From Rhizobiaceae bacterium (GTDB lineage Bacteria > Pseudomonadota > Alphaproteobacteria > Rhizobiales > Rhizobiaceae): a DNA stretch of 64,000 bases. The notes under the pieces were generated by a model. That model was not told the origin of the DNA. It saw nothing but the letters and a program-made list of their open reading frames with translations, and ran no database searches. Below, one piece after another: positions 36,405-46,173 of this stretch. Both the position numbers and the translations under genes were made by a program. Numbering within the stretch: position 1 is the stretch's first letter; the number at the start of each line of letters is the position of its first letter. The stretch is taken from assembly GCA_029212415.1 (NCBI GenBank), contig JARGOF010000010.1:1-64000 (forward strand), read 5' to 3'.

Positions 36405-36839
36405 TTGTCAAAATCACCGAATAAAACACAGCCCACCACAACAAGCGCAGCTGATTTCATTGCAACCATTGAAAATCAGCGCCGTCGCGAAGATGCACAG
36501 ATCCTGCTTTCGCTGTTTCACCGTGTCACAGGTTACGAGCCGCAAATGTGGGGCAGCAGCATCATTGGCTACGGACGTTATCACTATAGTTACGAAAGTG
36601 GCAGGCAGGGAGATTTCCTCGTCACCGGCTTCAGCCCGCGCAAAGCAGCCCTGTCCGTCTATATCATGCCCGGATACCGCGACCTGTCGGAAAAATTGTC
36701 ACGCCTCGGCAAGCACAAGATCGGCAAAAGCTGCCTCTATATAAACAAATTGTCCGACATTGATCTCACGGTGCTGGAAGAGATCGTGCGAGACGGCGTG
36801 ACCTACATGAAATCCAAATATGAGGTTTGGGAAAAATAG
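36405..36839 (+). CDS. DUF1801 domain-containing protein
   Basis: SAADFIATIENQRRREDAQILLSLFHRVTGYEPQMWGSSIIGYGRYHYSYESGRQGDFLVTGFSPRKAALSVYIMPGY. Confidence 0.9.
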   Translation: MSKSPNKTQPTTTSAADFIATIENQRRREDAQILLSLFHRVTGYEPQMWGSSIIGYGRYHYSYESGRQGDFLVTGFSPRKAALSVYIMPGYRDLSEKLSRLGKHKIGKSCLYINKLSDIDLTVLEEIVRDGVTYMKSKYEVWEK

Positions 36840-36865
36840 AACACCGGGAAATCTGTGACCAAAAA

Positions 36866-36891
36866 GCCGCATCGTTTTTCAACAATGCGGC
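36866..36891 (-). terminator. Rho-independent terminator candidate for the trcR-like gene
   Basis: GCCGCAT...ATGCGGC stem (36866-36872 / 36885-36891); on the minus strand followed by TTTTTGG. Confidence 0.55.
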
Positions 36892-36958
36892 CGGATAATT
36901 TTCACACCGCAAACCGGTGCCACCAAAGTCTTGATCAGAAAAGAAAGACAGCCAACGG

Positions 36959-37654
36959 CTATTCCTCGTCTGATCTTTCTTTTTTCAGCGAATTCAGCTT
37001 GGCGAAAACGGCATCGGCATCGATGACATCTTCCTTCTTCTTTGCCGGCATGGTCGTATCGAATGCAAATGTCTCGGTTTCACGCGTCGGAAGCAACGTG
37101 CTGTCTTCACGCACAACAACCTGGTCCGGACGATCCTTGCCAGCCTTTTCAACCTCGATATCAAGGTGAATCTGCGTGCACAACCCCAGCGTGACCGGAT
37201 CAAGCGGCGTCAGATTGGCGGAATTCCAGTGGGTGCGATCACGAATCTGTGCAATCGTTGATTTGGTGGTGCCGACAAGCCGCGAAATCTGTGCATCGCG
37301 CAGTTCCGGATGGTTGCGCACCAGCCACAAGATGGCATTGGGCCTGTCCTGTCGCTTGGATACCGGCGTATAACGCGGTCCTCTGCGCTTCAATTCCGGC
37401 ACATGCACCTTGGGGGTCGACAATTTCAGCTTGTGCGATGAATCGGCCTCTGCCTTGGCGATTTCATCGCGCGACAACTGGCCGGTCTGAATCGGATCAA
37501 GACCCTTGATACCCTGCGCCGATTCTCCATCAGCAATCGCCTTGACCTCAAGCACATGCAATTGGCAGAATTGTGCAATCTGATCAAATGTCAGAGCCGT
37601 ATTATCAACAAGCCAGACAGCGGTTGCTTTCGGCATAAGCAATTGTTGAGTCAT
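36959..37654 (-). CDS. trcR: DUF1013 protein, cell cycle transcriptional regulator TrcR-like
   Basis: MTQQLLMPKATAVWLVDNTALTFDQIAQFCQLHVLEVKAIADGE...RPNAILWLVRNHPELRDAQISRLVGTTKSTIAQIRDRTHWN; start at 37654. Confidence 0.85.
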   Translation of the reverse strand: MTQQLLMPKATAVWLVDNTALTFDQIAQFCQLHVLEVKAIADGESAQGIKGLDPIQTGQLSRDEIAKAEADSSHKLKLSTPKVHVPELKRRGPRYTPVSKRQDRPNAILWLVRNHPELRDAQISRLVGTTKSTIAQIRDRTHWNSANLTPLDPVTLGLCTQIHLDIEVEKAGKDRPDQVVVREDSTLLPTRETETFAFDTTMPAKKKEDVIDADAVFAKLNSLKKERSDEE

Positions 37655-37885
37655 GGATAAACTTCTCCTGTCCGCCCGCTCCGGTCTGGCAGGCAATGGG
37701 TATTTTCATGTTTTCCGGGAAATATGCCGTTTCTATAACGCCGTTTGAAAAGAATTGCAATCAAAGTAACCATCAGGCCAAATAACAGCCCATTGTCTAA
37801 TTGCCCTGACAAAAACACCTGCTATTAAGGGACCAACACATTGCCTGCAAAGGCGGATGTACGATTGCAAGCGAAGGAGGAACGC

Positions 37886-39835
37886 ATGTTCTCAAAAACC
37901 CACAAGGTGCTCAAGGCTGCAAAAAAACGCGCTCTGATCGACAATGATACCTATCTCGACTGGTATGAGCAGAGCATAAAGAACCCGGACAAGTTCTGGA
38001 ACAAGCACGGCAAGCGCATTGACTGGTTCAAACCCTATACCAAGGTCAAGAACACCTCCTTTTCCGGCGATGTATCAATCAAATGGTTTGAAGACGGCAT
38101 CACCAATGTTGCCTATAATTGCATCGACCGCCATCTGAAGAAACGCGGCGACCAGGTGGCCATCATCTGGGAGGGTGACAATCCCTATGATGACAAGAAA
38201 ATCACCTATAACGAACTCTATGATCAGGTCTGCCGTCTCTCCAATGTGATGAAGAAGCAGGGCGTGAAAAAAGGTGACCGCGTCACAATCTACATGCCGA
38301 TGATTGTTGAAGCAGCCTATGCAATGCTTGCATGCGCGCGCATCGGCGCCATTCATTCCATCGTCTTTGGCGGCTTTTCACCCGATGCGCTGGCCGGGCG
38401 CATTGTCGGATGCGAATCGACCTTCATCATTACGGCCGATGAAGGTCTTCGCGGCGGCAAGAAAATTCCCCTGAAGGCAAATACCGACCGCGCTGTGGAG
38501 ATTGCCAAAAAAGATGGCGTCACCGTCAGCGACGTTCTGGTTGTGCGCCGCACCGGTGGCAAGATCGACTGGGTCGAAGACAGGGACATCTGGTATCATG
38601 AGGCCGTTCAGGCCGCAAAGCCGGACTGTCCACCGGAAAAAATGAATGCGGAAGACCCGCTGTTCATTCTCTACACGTCCGGATCGACAGGAAAACCGAA
38701 AGGCGTATTGCACACGACCGGCGGCTATCTCGTTTATGCCGCCATGACCCACGAATATGTCTTCGATTACCATCCCGGCGACATCTACTGGTGTACGGCT
38801 GATGTCGGCTGGGTGACCGGCCATTCCTATATTGTCTATGGGCCGCTCGCCAATGGCGCGACAACATTGATGTTCGAAGGCGTTCCGAACTACCCTGATG
38901 CAGGACGTTTCTGGCAAGTTGTCGACAAACATGAAGTCAATATTTTCTATACGGCGCCAACGGCCATCCGTGCACTGATGGGCGCCGGCGACAAACATGT
39001 CGCCGACACATCACGCGCTTCACTTCGAACCCTCGGGACAGTCGGGGAACCGATCAACCCGGAAGCCTGGGAATGGTACTATAATATCGTCGGTGAAAAA
39101 CGGTGCCCGATTGTCGATACCTGGTGGCAAACTGAAACCGGCGGGATCATGATCGCGCCGTTGCCGGGCGCAACGGACCTGAAGGCCGGCTCGGCGACGC
39201 GGCCCTTTTTCGGCGTTCAACCCCAGCTTGTCGATGCCGAAGGCATTGTTCTGGATGGCGCAACAGAAGGCAATCTGTGCATTGTCGACTCCTGGCCAGG
39301 CCAGATGCGAACGGTCTATGGTGATCATGAACGGTTCATTCAGACCTATTTTTCAAACTACAAGGGAAAATATTTCACCGGTGACGGATGTCGCCGCGAT
39401 GAAGACGGATATTACTGGATCACCGGCCGTGTCGACGATGTCATCAATGTGTCCGGGCACCGCATGGGCACGGCTGAAGTGGAATCGGCGCTGGTGTCGC
39501 ATCCCGCCGTGTCCGAGGCCGCCGTCGTCGGCTATCCGCATGATATCAAGGGGCAGGGTATCTATTGCTATGTGACCCTGATGGCCGACGTGGAAGGCAG
39601 TGACGCATTACGCAAGGAGCTGGTCGCCCATGTGCGTGAGGAAATCGGCCCGATCGCCTCGCCGGACAAAATCCAGTTCGCACCCGGATTGCCGAAAACC
39701 CGTTCCGGCAAGATCATGCGTCGCATCCTGCGCAAAATCGCCGAGAATGAATTCGGCGCGCTTGGTGACACATCAACGCTGGCAGACCCCAGCGTTGTTG
39801 ATGATCTGGTCGAAAACCGGCAGAATCTGAAATAG
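37886..39835 (+). CDS. acs: Acetyl-CoA synthetase (acetate--CoA ligase, AMP-forming)
   Basis: [78 protein letters not shown]. Start at ATG 37886. Confidence 0.96.
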   Translation: MFSKTHKVLKAAKKRALIDNDTYLDWYEQSIKNPDKFWNKHGKRIDWFKPYTKVKNTSFSGDVSIKWFEDGITNVAYNCIDRHLKKRGDQVAIIWEGDNPYDDKKITYNELYDQVCRLSNVMKKQGVKKGDRVTIYMPMIVEAAYAMLACARIGAIHSIVFGGFSPDALAGRIVGCESTFIITADEGLRGGKKIPLKANTDRAVEIAKKDGVTVSDVLVVRRTGGKIDWVEDRDIWYHEAVQAAKPDCPPEKMNAEDPLFILYTSGSTGKPKGVLHTTGGYLVYAAMTHEYVFDYHPGDIYWCTADVGWVTGHSYIVYGPLANGATTLMFEGVPNYPDAGRFWQVVDKHEVNIFYTAPTAIRALMGAGDKHVADTSRASLRTLGTVGEPINPEAWEWYYNIVGEKRCPIVDTWWQTETGGIMIAPLPGATDLKAGSATRPFFGVQPQLVDAEGIVLDGATEGNLCIVDSWPGQMRTVYGDHERFIQTYFSNYKGKYFTGDGCRRDEDGYYWITGRVDDVINVSGHRMGTAEVESALVSHPAVSEAAVVGYPHDIKGQGIYCYVTLMADVEGSDALRKELVAHVREEIGPIASPDKIQFAPGLPKTRSGKIMRRILRKIAENEFGALGDTSTLADPSVVDDLVENRQNLK

Positions 39836-39868
39836 AATCTACCCGTATTTTTCATTGATCGAAATTTT

Positions 39869-39889
39869 CAAGGGGGCACCGCCCCCTTG
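39869..39889. terminator. Stem-loop terminator, probably bidirectional, between convergent acs and the CFA-synthase-like gene
   Basis: CAAGGGGGC-ACC-GCCCCCTTG perfect 9-bp stem. Confidence 0.7.
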
Positions 39890-39890
39890 T

Positions 39891-41207
39891 TCATGTGCGC
39901 TTACTATAGATGTCGTCACGGGTTGGCGGCAGACCGCTTGGGCCGCGTACGCGCTTGCTTGCCAGGGTCTGATTGATCTGCACCGTCCCGCGCTCAAAAG
40001 CCAAGGCGCAGCCGGTCAGGTAAAGCAGCCACAGACGCGCCTTTGGAGCACCCACTTCCCTGATCGCCTCATCGAAATGCGCCTGTAGACGCTCAGCCCA
40101 AAGACGGCAGGTCCGACCGTAGTGTTCACGCAGATTCTCCACGTCGTGAACCTCAAAACCATATCCTTCAAGATTTTCGACACTCATGCCAAGGTGGTCC
40201 AGCTCACCACCGGGAAAGATATATTTGACCAGAGCCAGATGTTCCGCGCTTTTTTTGCCGAATGCCTTCTTGCTGCGCTTGGCACGACGGGAAATCGCAT
40301 GATGCATGTAAAGGCCGCCGGGTTTCAGCAAACGCGCGACCTTTGAAAAATAGGTTCCGTAATTGACACTGCCGACATGTTCAAACATGCCGATGGAGGA
40401 GATCTTGTCGAATGTTCCCGTCACATCCTCATAGGATTTGATGTCAATTCTGATCTTGTCATCAAGGCCGGCCGCACTGATCCGCTCGCGTGCCAGAGCC
40501 GTTTGCTCCTCGGAAAGCGAAACACCGTAACCGCTAACGCCATAATGGCGCGCCGCATGGATCAGCATGGATCCCCAGCCGCAGCCGATATCAAGCAGGC
40601 GTTCACCGGGTTTCAGCCGCAACTTGCGACATATGTGATCAAGCTTGTCTTCCTGCGCCTGATCCAGGGAATTGCCCCAGTCTTTGAAATAACCACACGT
40701 ATAGACCATGCCCTCATCCAGAAAGAGGCGATAAAACGCATTCGACACATCATAATGATGGCCAATGGCCTCTTTGCTGGAGCCGAAATCAAAAGGATTG
40801 TTACCGGCAAGGCCTGAATCCGGACTTCGCCGGCCAAACAATATGGAAGGCACGTCCTTCAGAAGTTGCCATTTGGGCAATTCCTTCAACCGATGTTTGA
40901 GTTTTGTTTTTGTGCCCCTCTCGACCAGATCGAACAGGGATCCATTCTCGACATCCACCTGACCGGAAATCCACAATTCAATCACTGAATCCAACCGCGG
41001 ATGAAGCGCCAGCCGCCGGATGGCCAAAGGGTCATTGATGACAAGAACAGGACCCGTATCGGGTCCAATGCGCTCGCCCGACCAAAGACGGACCGCAAAT
41101 TGCGGCTCCAGAACCCCGACAATGGTTCTGATCATCTTGGCGGCTTTGTCTTCAGGACCAGCAGCTTTTCTTTCAGAACCCATTGTGTTCCCCAAGGTGA
41201 TTGCCAA
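39891..41207 (-). CDS. Cyclopropane-fatty-acyl-phospholipid synthase family SAM methyltransferase
   Basis: DEGMVYTCGYFKDWGNSLDQAQEDKLDHICRKLRLKPGERLLDIGCGWGSMLIHAARHYGVSGYGVSLSEEQ. Confidence 0.93.
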   Translation of the reverse strand: MAITLGNTMGSERKAAGPEDKAAKMIRTIVGVLEPQFAVRLWSGERIGPDTGPVLVINDPLAIRRLALHPRLDSVIELWISGQVDVENGSLFDLVERGTKTKLKHRLKELPKWQLLKDVPSILFGRRSPDSGLAGNNPFDFGSSKEAIGHHYDVSNAFYRLFLDEGMVYTCGYFKDWGNSLDQAQEDKLDHICRKLRLKPGERLLDIGCGWGSMLIHAARHYGVSGYGVSLSEEQTALARERISAAGLDDKIRIDIKSYEDVTGTFDKISSIGMFEHVGSVNYGTYFSKVARLLKPGGLYMHHAISRRAKRSKKAFGKKSAEHLALVKYIFPGGELDHLGMSVENLEGYGFEVHDVENLREHYGRTCRLWAERLQAHFDEAIREVGAPKARLWLLYLTGCALAFERGTVQINQTLASKRVRGPSGLPPTRDDIYSKRT

Positions 41208-41273
41208 ATGCCCGGGTGGCGCGCATCCTGTATAAAATGCAGCCCATTTTCACAAATTGTAAAGGGCTGAATC

Positions 41274-41303
41274 AAAAAGGCCAGCCGCAGCAAGCGACTG
41301 GCC
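41274..41303 (-). terminator. Rho-independent terminator after the TadG-like gene
   Basis: GGCCAGCCGC-AGCAA-GCGACTGGCC (41279-41303, one G-U); on the minus strand followed by TTTTTGATT. Confidence 0.75.
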
Positions 41304-41325
41304 CAAATCTGGCGATCGGCAAAAT

Positions 41326-42822
41326 CTATAGCGTCAGGCGCAGGGAACGGATCGTATTGGCGATATCCTCATACGTCTGTTCCAGTTCAGCCGTCGTATC
41401 GGGTTCATAATGATAGGTCAGTTGACCTTCATCCGGCGTGGCGCAGCTTTTCAGCAGATTCTCGGCGGACCTTGAGGTTTGAAAGCCGACGGTGAAGATC
41501 TTGATCTTCTGCGCCTTGATGGCGTCGCACAGATAGTCCGTATGCGTTTCAGACAGGGAACTCTGGTTGCAGCCTGTGTCCTGTGAATCGGTACCGGCAT
41601 AGGCTTTGTTGAACTCTCCATCCGTCATCAGAATGATGAATTTGGTCAGATCGGCATTCTCGTCCCTGTTTCCCGGAGCCGATGAGGCGGGCACGAAATC
41701 CGCCCACCTATGGGAGATCGTATACCAGGCCCATTGCAGGCCCATATGGCCACCCGTGCAACCACCCGTCGAAAGATTGCTAATGGCATTTTTCAGTTTG
41801 CTCTCATTGCTGGTGAGAAGCACGATTTCCGAATTGGTACAGGCATTCTTGGAAAGGCGCGAATCGCGACTGATCATCCCGGAAAGGGGGTTGGCATCCG
41901 TATACTGGAAGGAGGTGCCGCTTTTGGGCGCCTTGCGATCCGTTGCGCAATCATCCTCACTGGCGCCATTGTCCTTGCCCACATAATCATCCGGCAGATC
42001 GCAGGTGGTCGTGGTGACCCATTGCTTGTTCTTTCCACGGCCTTTCTTTTTCCTTGTTGTCTTACATTCCTCAAGATCTTCCTGAAAGGGTTCCACGTCA
42101 TATCCGATACCGGTATCGGAATAGAGGTCCGGATCATAGACCGGAGCGTTGCTCTTGGCCTCGTTGTAATCCGGGTAGACATATTTGGCGAGCGGTCCTG
42201 CATTGACCGAATCACTATAGGGAACGAGGCTGACACGGACATATTCATCCTCATCGGTATTGACTGCCAACAATTGCTCCACGCCCAGTTGAGCAGCCTC
42301 TTTCAGAGCCCGGATACGCGAGCCGGCCATTGAGCCGGTCACGTCCAGAACCATGGCGACTTCAATTTCAGACTGGCCGTAGCTTGCCGCCGATATGCCC
42401 GCCACGGCAAGATGCGTCTCTTCCGACCCGATCGGCATGAACATCATCTGCTGATCGTAACTAGCCGACGCAGTAACCGTCTGATTGGCCTTGTTGATAC
42501 TGATGTTTTCGACCCTGAATTTGCTTTTGTTCAAATCCTCGAGACTGTCAATTCCCAGATTGGATGCAAATATGACCTTCAGATAATCCTCGGCGTCTCT
42601 TTCCCTGACATCACCAATCGATAAGGCTCTGGCCGTCGCAAGTGTTGCTGAATCCAGTGCGTTGGTAACCCGTGTTCGGTTGCCGATCGATTGTGAATAG
42701 TCCACGGCAAGTCCAACGGACAAGAAGATCGCAACAGAAGAAAGAGCAAAGGTAATGGCAAAGTTCCCGCTCCTGTCGCTCTGAAACTTTTTCCAGATGC
42801 TGCCTTGTTTTCCAATCTTCAT
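41326..42822 (-). CDS. TadG-like pilus-assembly / von Willebrand factor A domain protein
   Basis: N-terminal TadE/G segment (DRSGNFAITFALSSVAIFLSVGLAVDYSQSIGNRTRVTNALDSATLATARAL) and VWA MIDAS-type motif (MVLDVTGSMAGSRI). Confidence 0.9.
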   Translation of the reverse strand: MKIGKQGSIWKKFQSDRSGNFAITFALSSVAIFLSVGLAVDYSQSIGNRTRVTNALDSATLATARALSIGDVRERDAEDYLKVIFASNLGIDSLEDLNKSKFRVENISINKANQTVTASASYDQQMMFMPIGSEETHLAVAGISAASYGQSEIEVAMVLDVTGSMAGSRIRALKEAAQLGVEQLLAVNTDEDEYVRVSLVPYSDSVNAGPLAKYVYPDYNEAKSNAPVYDPDLYSDTGIGYDVEPFQEDLEECKTTRKKKGRGKNKQWVTTTTCDLPDDYVGKDNGASEDDCATDRKAPKSGTSFQYTDANPLSGMISRDSRLSKNACTNSEIVLLTSNESKLKNAISNLSTGGCTGGHMGLQWAWYTISHRWADFVPASSAPGNRDENADLTKFIILMTDGEFNKAYAGTDSQDTGCNQSSLSETHTDYLCDAIKAQKIKIFTVGFQTSRSAENLLKSCATPDEGQLTYHYEPDTTAELEQTYEDIANTIRSLRLTL

Positions 42823-43220
42823 ATTTTTCTTCCCAACAGATTGACTGCCCAGGGAACCGAGCCCGATCGTCCATTGATTGGAGATTGCAAGCGGATTCCA
42901 GTTGCCTTGTTTTAGTTGAAGGTAATTGAAACGGGTTTAAACCGATTGATTGCATTTTATCTAATATCGTATTGCATTGTTTTTGCAGGATAAATACCAG
43001 TGAAAATCAACCAGATCAGAGCATGGAAATGACGAAAAACCAGCTGCTTCAACAAAATACTCAGGAAATTTATATTCACCGGCGCAAATCACCCGCCAAA
43101 TATAAGGTCAAAATAGCTTCTATATTGTTAAAAAAGACCCATTGCACAGTCTACTTACATTAAAAACATGGAGCATTGGATATTTCAAACAGGCGTTGAT
43201 ATATTTATGTCGCCTGAACC

Positions 43221-43310
43221 GGCCTGTTCAAAAACCCCGGCCTGTTCAAAAACCCCGGCCTGTTCAAAAATCCCGGCCTGTTCAAAAATCCCAGCCTGTT
43301 CAAAAATCAA
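43221..43310. repeat. 18-bp tandem repeat, five copies (consensus GGCCTGTTCAAAAAYCCC)
   Basis: Units at 43221-43238, 43239-43256, 43257-43274, 43275-43292 and 43293-43310; first two identical, units 3 and 4 identical with C-to-T, unit 5 divergent at both ends. Confidence 0.95.
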
Positions 43311-43605
43311 TGGCACGGCCATCAATCTCCCAGTCACCGAAGCGAGAGGGGTCCTTTCCGCCGCGACCACCGATTTCCGTCGGTCCGCTGGTCTCCGAAC
43401 CAGCCGCTTTTTTCGCCAGCCGTCGCGCTTCAGCCTCTCTCAGTGCTCTTTGCGCAGCAGGTGGTAAATCCTCCACAGGCTTGCGACCGGGAACCTGCGC
43501 GCCAGACGTTGCGGAATCTGTCACACCATCATTTTTACGCACTGCAGCCTGCCGTGACCGATCATCCATCATTGTTCCAAACCCGTATTCACGTTGCACA
43601 AACAA
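43300..43605 (-). CDS. DUF1674 protein (succinate dehydrogenase assembly factor 4 family)
   Basis: C-terminus [28 protein letters not shown]; true start may be downstream (e.g. 43572). Confidence 0.88.
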   Translation of the reverse strand: MFVQREYGFGTMMDDRSRQAAVRKNDGVTDSATSGAQVPGRKPVEDLPPAAQRALREAEARRLAKKAAGSETSGPTEIGGRGGKDPSRFGDWEIDGRAIDF

Positions 43606-43673
43606 CTACCAATACCCATTATATCAAGGGTATAAGCCGGTCAAAGACCGGTCATTCTCTTGGAGTATTTGCC

Positions 43674-44624
43674 ATGAATATGGTTCGAACTGCAATGCTT
43701 TTGGCTGTCATGACTGCTTTGTTCATGGCCATTGGCTACGCGATTGGAGGAAACACCGGCATGCTCATCGCGCTGGTTGCAGCGGCTGCGATGAATATGT
43801 TTTCCTACTGGAACGCCGACAAAATGGTGCTCAAAATGCATCATGCAGTCGAAGTCACGGAACAATCAGCGCCGGAATATTACGGCATCGTACGACAACT
43901 CGCCCAGAGAGCGGAGCTGCCGATGCCAAAAGTCTACCTGATCAAGAACCAGCAACCCAATGCCTTTGCGACCGGTCGCAACCCTGAAAATGCTGCCGTC
44001 GCAGCAACAACCGGCCTTCTCGAAAGGCTGTCTCATGAAGAGGTTGCCGGGGTCATGGCACATGAGCTGGCACATGTGAAACATCGCGATACACTCACCA
44101 TGACCATCACCGCAACCCTGGCAGGCGCGATTTCAATGCTGGCCAATTTTGCCTTTTTCTTCCGTGGCGGGCGGCGCGACGGTGCCGGTATCATCGGCAC
44201 ATTGGCGGCGATGATATTGGCCCCTCTGGCCGCCATGATCGTGCAAATGGCCATCAGTCGAACGCGGGAATATTCCGCTGATCGCGGTGGTGCCGAGATT
44301 TGCGGGCATCCTCTGTGGCTGGCGTCGGCTCTTGGAAAAATTGCCAGCTCAGCCAATCATGTGATCAATGAAGACGCCGAAAGAAACCCTGCAACTGCGC
44401 ATATGTTCATCATCAACCCGCTTTCAGGCCTGCGCATGGACGGGTTGTTTTCCACCCATCCACCAACTGAAAAGCGAATAGAAGCGCTACGGGCGATGGA
44501 AGCTGGTATAGGGCAGAACAACAGACCGGCAGCATCTGTCCGCGATAGAGATGCCCGATCACATGACAATACACCCTGGGGACGCAATCCGGGCAAACGC
44601 AATCAAAAAGGACCCTGGTCTTGA
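43674..44624 (+). CDS. htpX: Protease HtpX homologue (M48 zinc metalloprotease)
   Basis: [52 protein letters not shown]-terminus. Start at ATG 43674. Confidence 0.95.
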   Translation: MNMVRTAMLLAVMTALFMAIGYAIGGNTGMLIALVAAAAMNMFSYWNADKMVLKMHHAVEVTEQSAPEYYGIVRQLAQRAELPMPKVYLIKNQQPNAFATGRNPENAAVAATTGLLERLSHEEVAGVMAHELAHVKHRDTLTMTITATLAGAISMLANFAFFFRGGRRDGAGIIGTLAAMILAPLAAMIVQMAISRTREYSADRGGAEICGHPLWLASALGKIASSANHVINEDAERNPATAHMFIINPLSGLRMDGLFSTHPPTEKRIEALRAMEAGIGQNNRPAASVRDRDARSHDNTPWGRNPGKRNQKGPWS

Positions 44625-45991
44625 ATCAACGCAGACACGGCAACAATGAACAAGCAGGCATGTCACAAAATGAGGCAAAACCCGGACTGAACGCCCGGCA
44701 GACAGCGACAAAGTTATTATCGGCTGTCGTTGACCGCGCGACGTCCCTTGACGGACTGCTGGATGCAGCAAACGGCAATCCGGCATTTCGCAGTCTGAGT
44801 GATGCCGACAAGGGGCTGGTGCGCGCCATTTTGCTGGCGACATTGCGCCATCTGCCAATTATCGAAGCCGTTCTGGCCAGTCTTGTCGAAAAACCTTTGC
44901 CAGCGGGTGCGCGCGCATTGAATCATGTTCTCAATATTGCGGCAGCGCAGATTATCTATCTGGAGGTGCCAGACCATGCGGCCGTTGACATCGCCGTGGA
45001 ACAGGCAAATCGCGACCCGCGCAACAGGCGTTTCGCATCCCTCGTCAATGCAGTATTGCGCCGTCTTGTACGCGAAAAAACCCGTTTGTTGCCGCAGATC
45101 GAAGCAACGACAATCAATGCCCCGCAATGGTTCTATCAAAGACTACAATCAGCCTATGGCGCGCGGGCAAAGGCGATACTTGCCGCCCAGGCTTGTGAAC
45201 CCTCTATTGATCTGACCGTGAAATCCGACCCGCAACACTGGGCCGAACTGCTGGGCGGTATCGTATTGCCGACCGGGTCCGTTCGCCTTGACAAGGTGGA
45301 AGGTTCAATCACCGCCCTGCCGGGCTTTGCTGATGGACAATGGTGGGTGCAGGATGTGGCCGCGTCCATTCCGGCAAAACTGTTTGGAAACATCGAAGGC
45401 AAAAACATTGCTGACCTGTGTGCGGCACCCGGTGGCAAAACGGCACAATTGATATTGGCCGGTGCGAAGGTCTCGGCTGTTGACCTGTCGCGTAACCGCC
45501 TGAAACGCTTGTCGGAAAACCTTTCCCGCCTGGGATACGAGGCCGACATTGTCGAGACGGATCTTCTCAAATGGCAGCCCGATACCCTTTATGATGGTGT
45601 CTTGCTGGATGCGCCATGCTCTTCAACCGGAACGGTCAGAAGACACCCGGATATCCCCTGGACAAAAAGCCTGGCCGATATTGAAAAACTCTCTGAACTG
45701 CAGGAAAAAATGCTGCGCCATGCGGCAACCCTGATCAAGCCCGGCGGCATCATTGTATTTTCCAACTGTTCGCTCGACCCTCTGGAGGGCGAAGATATGG
45801 TGGAACGCGTGCTGGCTTCTGAGAAAAACCTGAAACGCAGACCTGTTGTGGCAGCAGATTGGCCCGGTTTGGAAACTGCAATCACAGATCGTGGCGATAT
45901 TCGCACGACACCTGACATGCTGCCGCATGAAATTGCCCGTCGGTCGGGCATGGATGGCTTTTTTGCCAGCGTACTGGTGCGTCATGAATAA
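44621..45991 (+). CDS. rsmB: 16S rRNA m5C967 methyltransferase (RsmB/NOP family)
   Basis: NusB-like N-domain; [70 protein letters not shown]. Confidence 0.93.
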   Translation: MNQRRHGNNEQAGMSQNEAKPGLNARQTATKLLSAVVDRATSLDGLLDAANGNPAFRSLSDADKGLVRAILLATLRHLPIIEAVLASLVEKPLPAGARALNHVLNIAAAQIIYLEVPDHAAVDIAVEQANRDPRNRRFASLVNAVLRRLVREKTRLLPQIEATTINAPQWFYQRLQSAYGARAKAILAAQACEPSIDLTVKSDPQHWAELLGGIVLPTGSVRLDKVEGSITALPGFADGQWWVQDVAASIPAKLFGNIEGKNIADLCAAPGGKTAQLILAGAKVSAVDLSRNRLKRLSENLSRLGYEADIVETDLLKWQPDTLYDGVLLDAPCSSTGTVRRHPDIPWTKSLADIEKLSELQEKMLRHAATLIKPGGIIVFSNCSLDPLEGEDMVERVLASEKNLKRRPVVAADWPGLETAITDRGDIRTTPDMLPHEIARRSGMDGFFASVLVRHE

Positions 45992-46067
45992 GCAATAATC
46001 GCTGTTTTTGTCGCTGCCGGTGTATAGGTCTTGTGATATTGCTGTTATAAGGGCACCCCAGATGATA

Positions 46068-46164
46068 CCAAAGGAACTGAATATTGATTCATATCCTGCC
46101 CAAAGCAACGTGCTGACAGGTCAGAACCACTTGCGTGACATGAATCTATATCCAGTTCCTTTGG
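46068..46164. repeat. Long imperfect palindrome (25-bp arms, 47-bp spacer) between rsmB and the heparinase gene
   Basis: CCAAAGGAACTGAATATTGATTCAT (46068-46092) vs reverse complement of 46140-46164 CCAAAGGAACTGGATATAGATTCAT: 23/25 identical; inner CTGAC-AG-GTCAG at 46113-46124. Confidence 0.9.
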
Positions 46165-46173
46165 AATAGGGGT

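Noticed and set aside
42972-43163. 63 aa ORF in the AT-rich gap before the tandem repeat
   Set aside because: Composition and sequence do not look like a real protein; no supporting context
43221-43310. Tandem repeat considered as a CRISPR array
   Set aside because: Units are contiguous 18-mers with no spacers
43142-43987. 281 aa plus-strand ORF with [11 protein letters not shown] repeats
   Set aside because: It only reads through the 18-bp tandem repeat and then out of frame into htpX; the antisense DUF1674 and the in-frame HtpX starting at 43674 are the real genes
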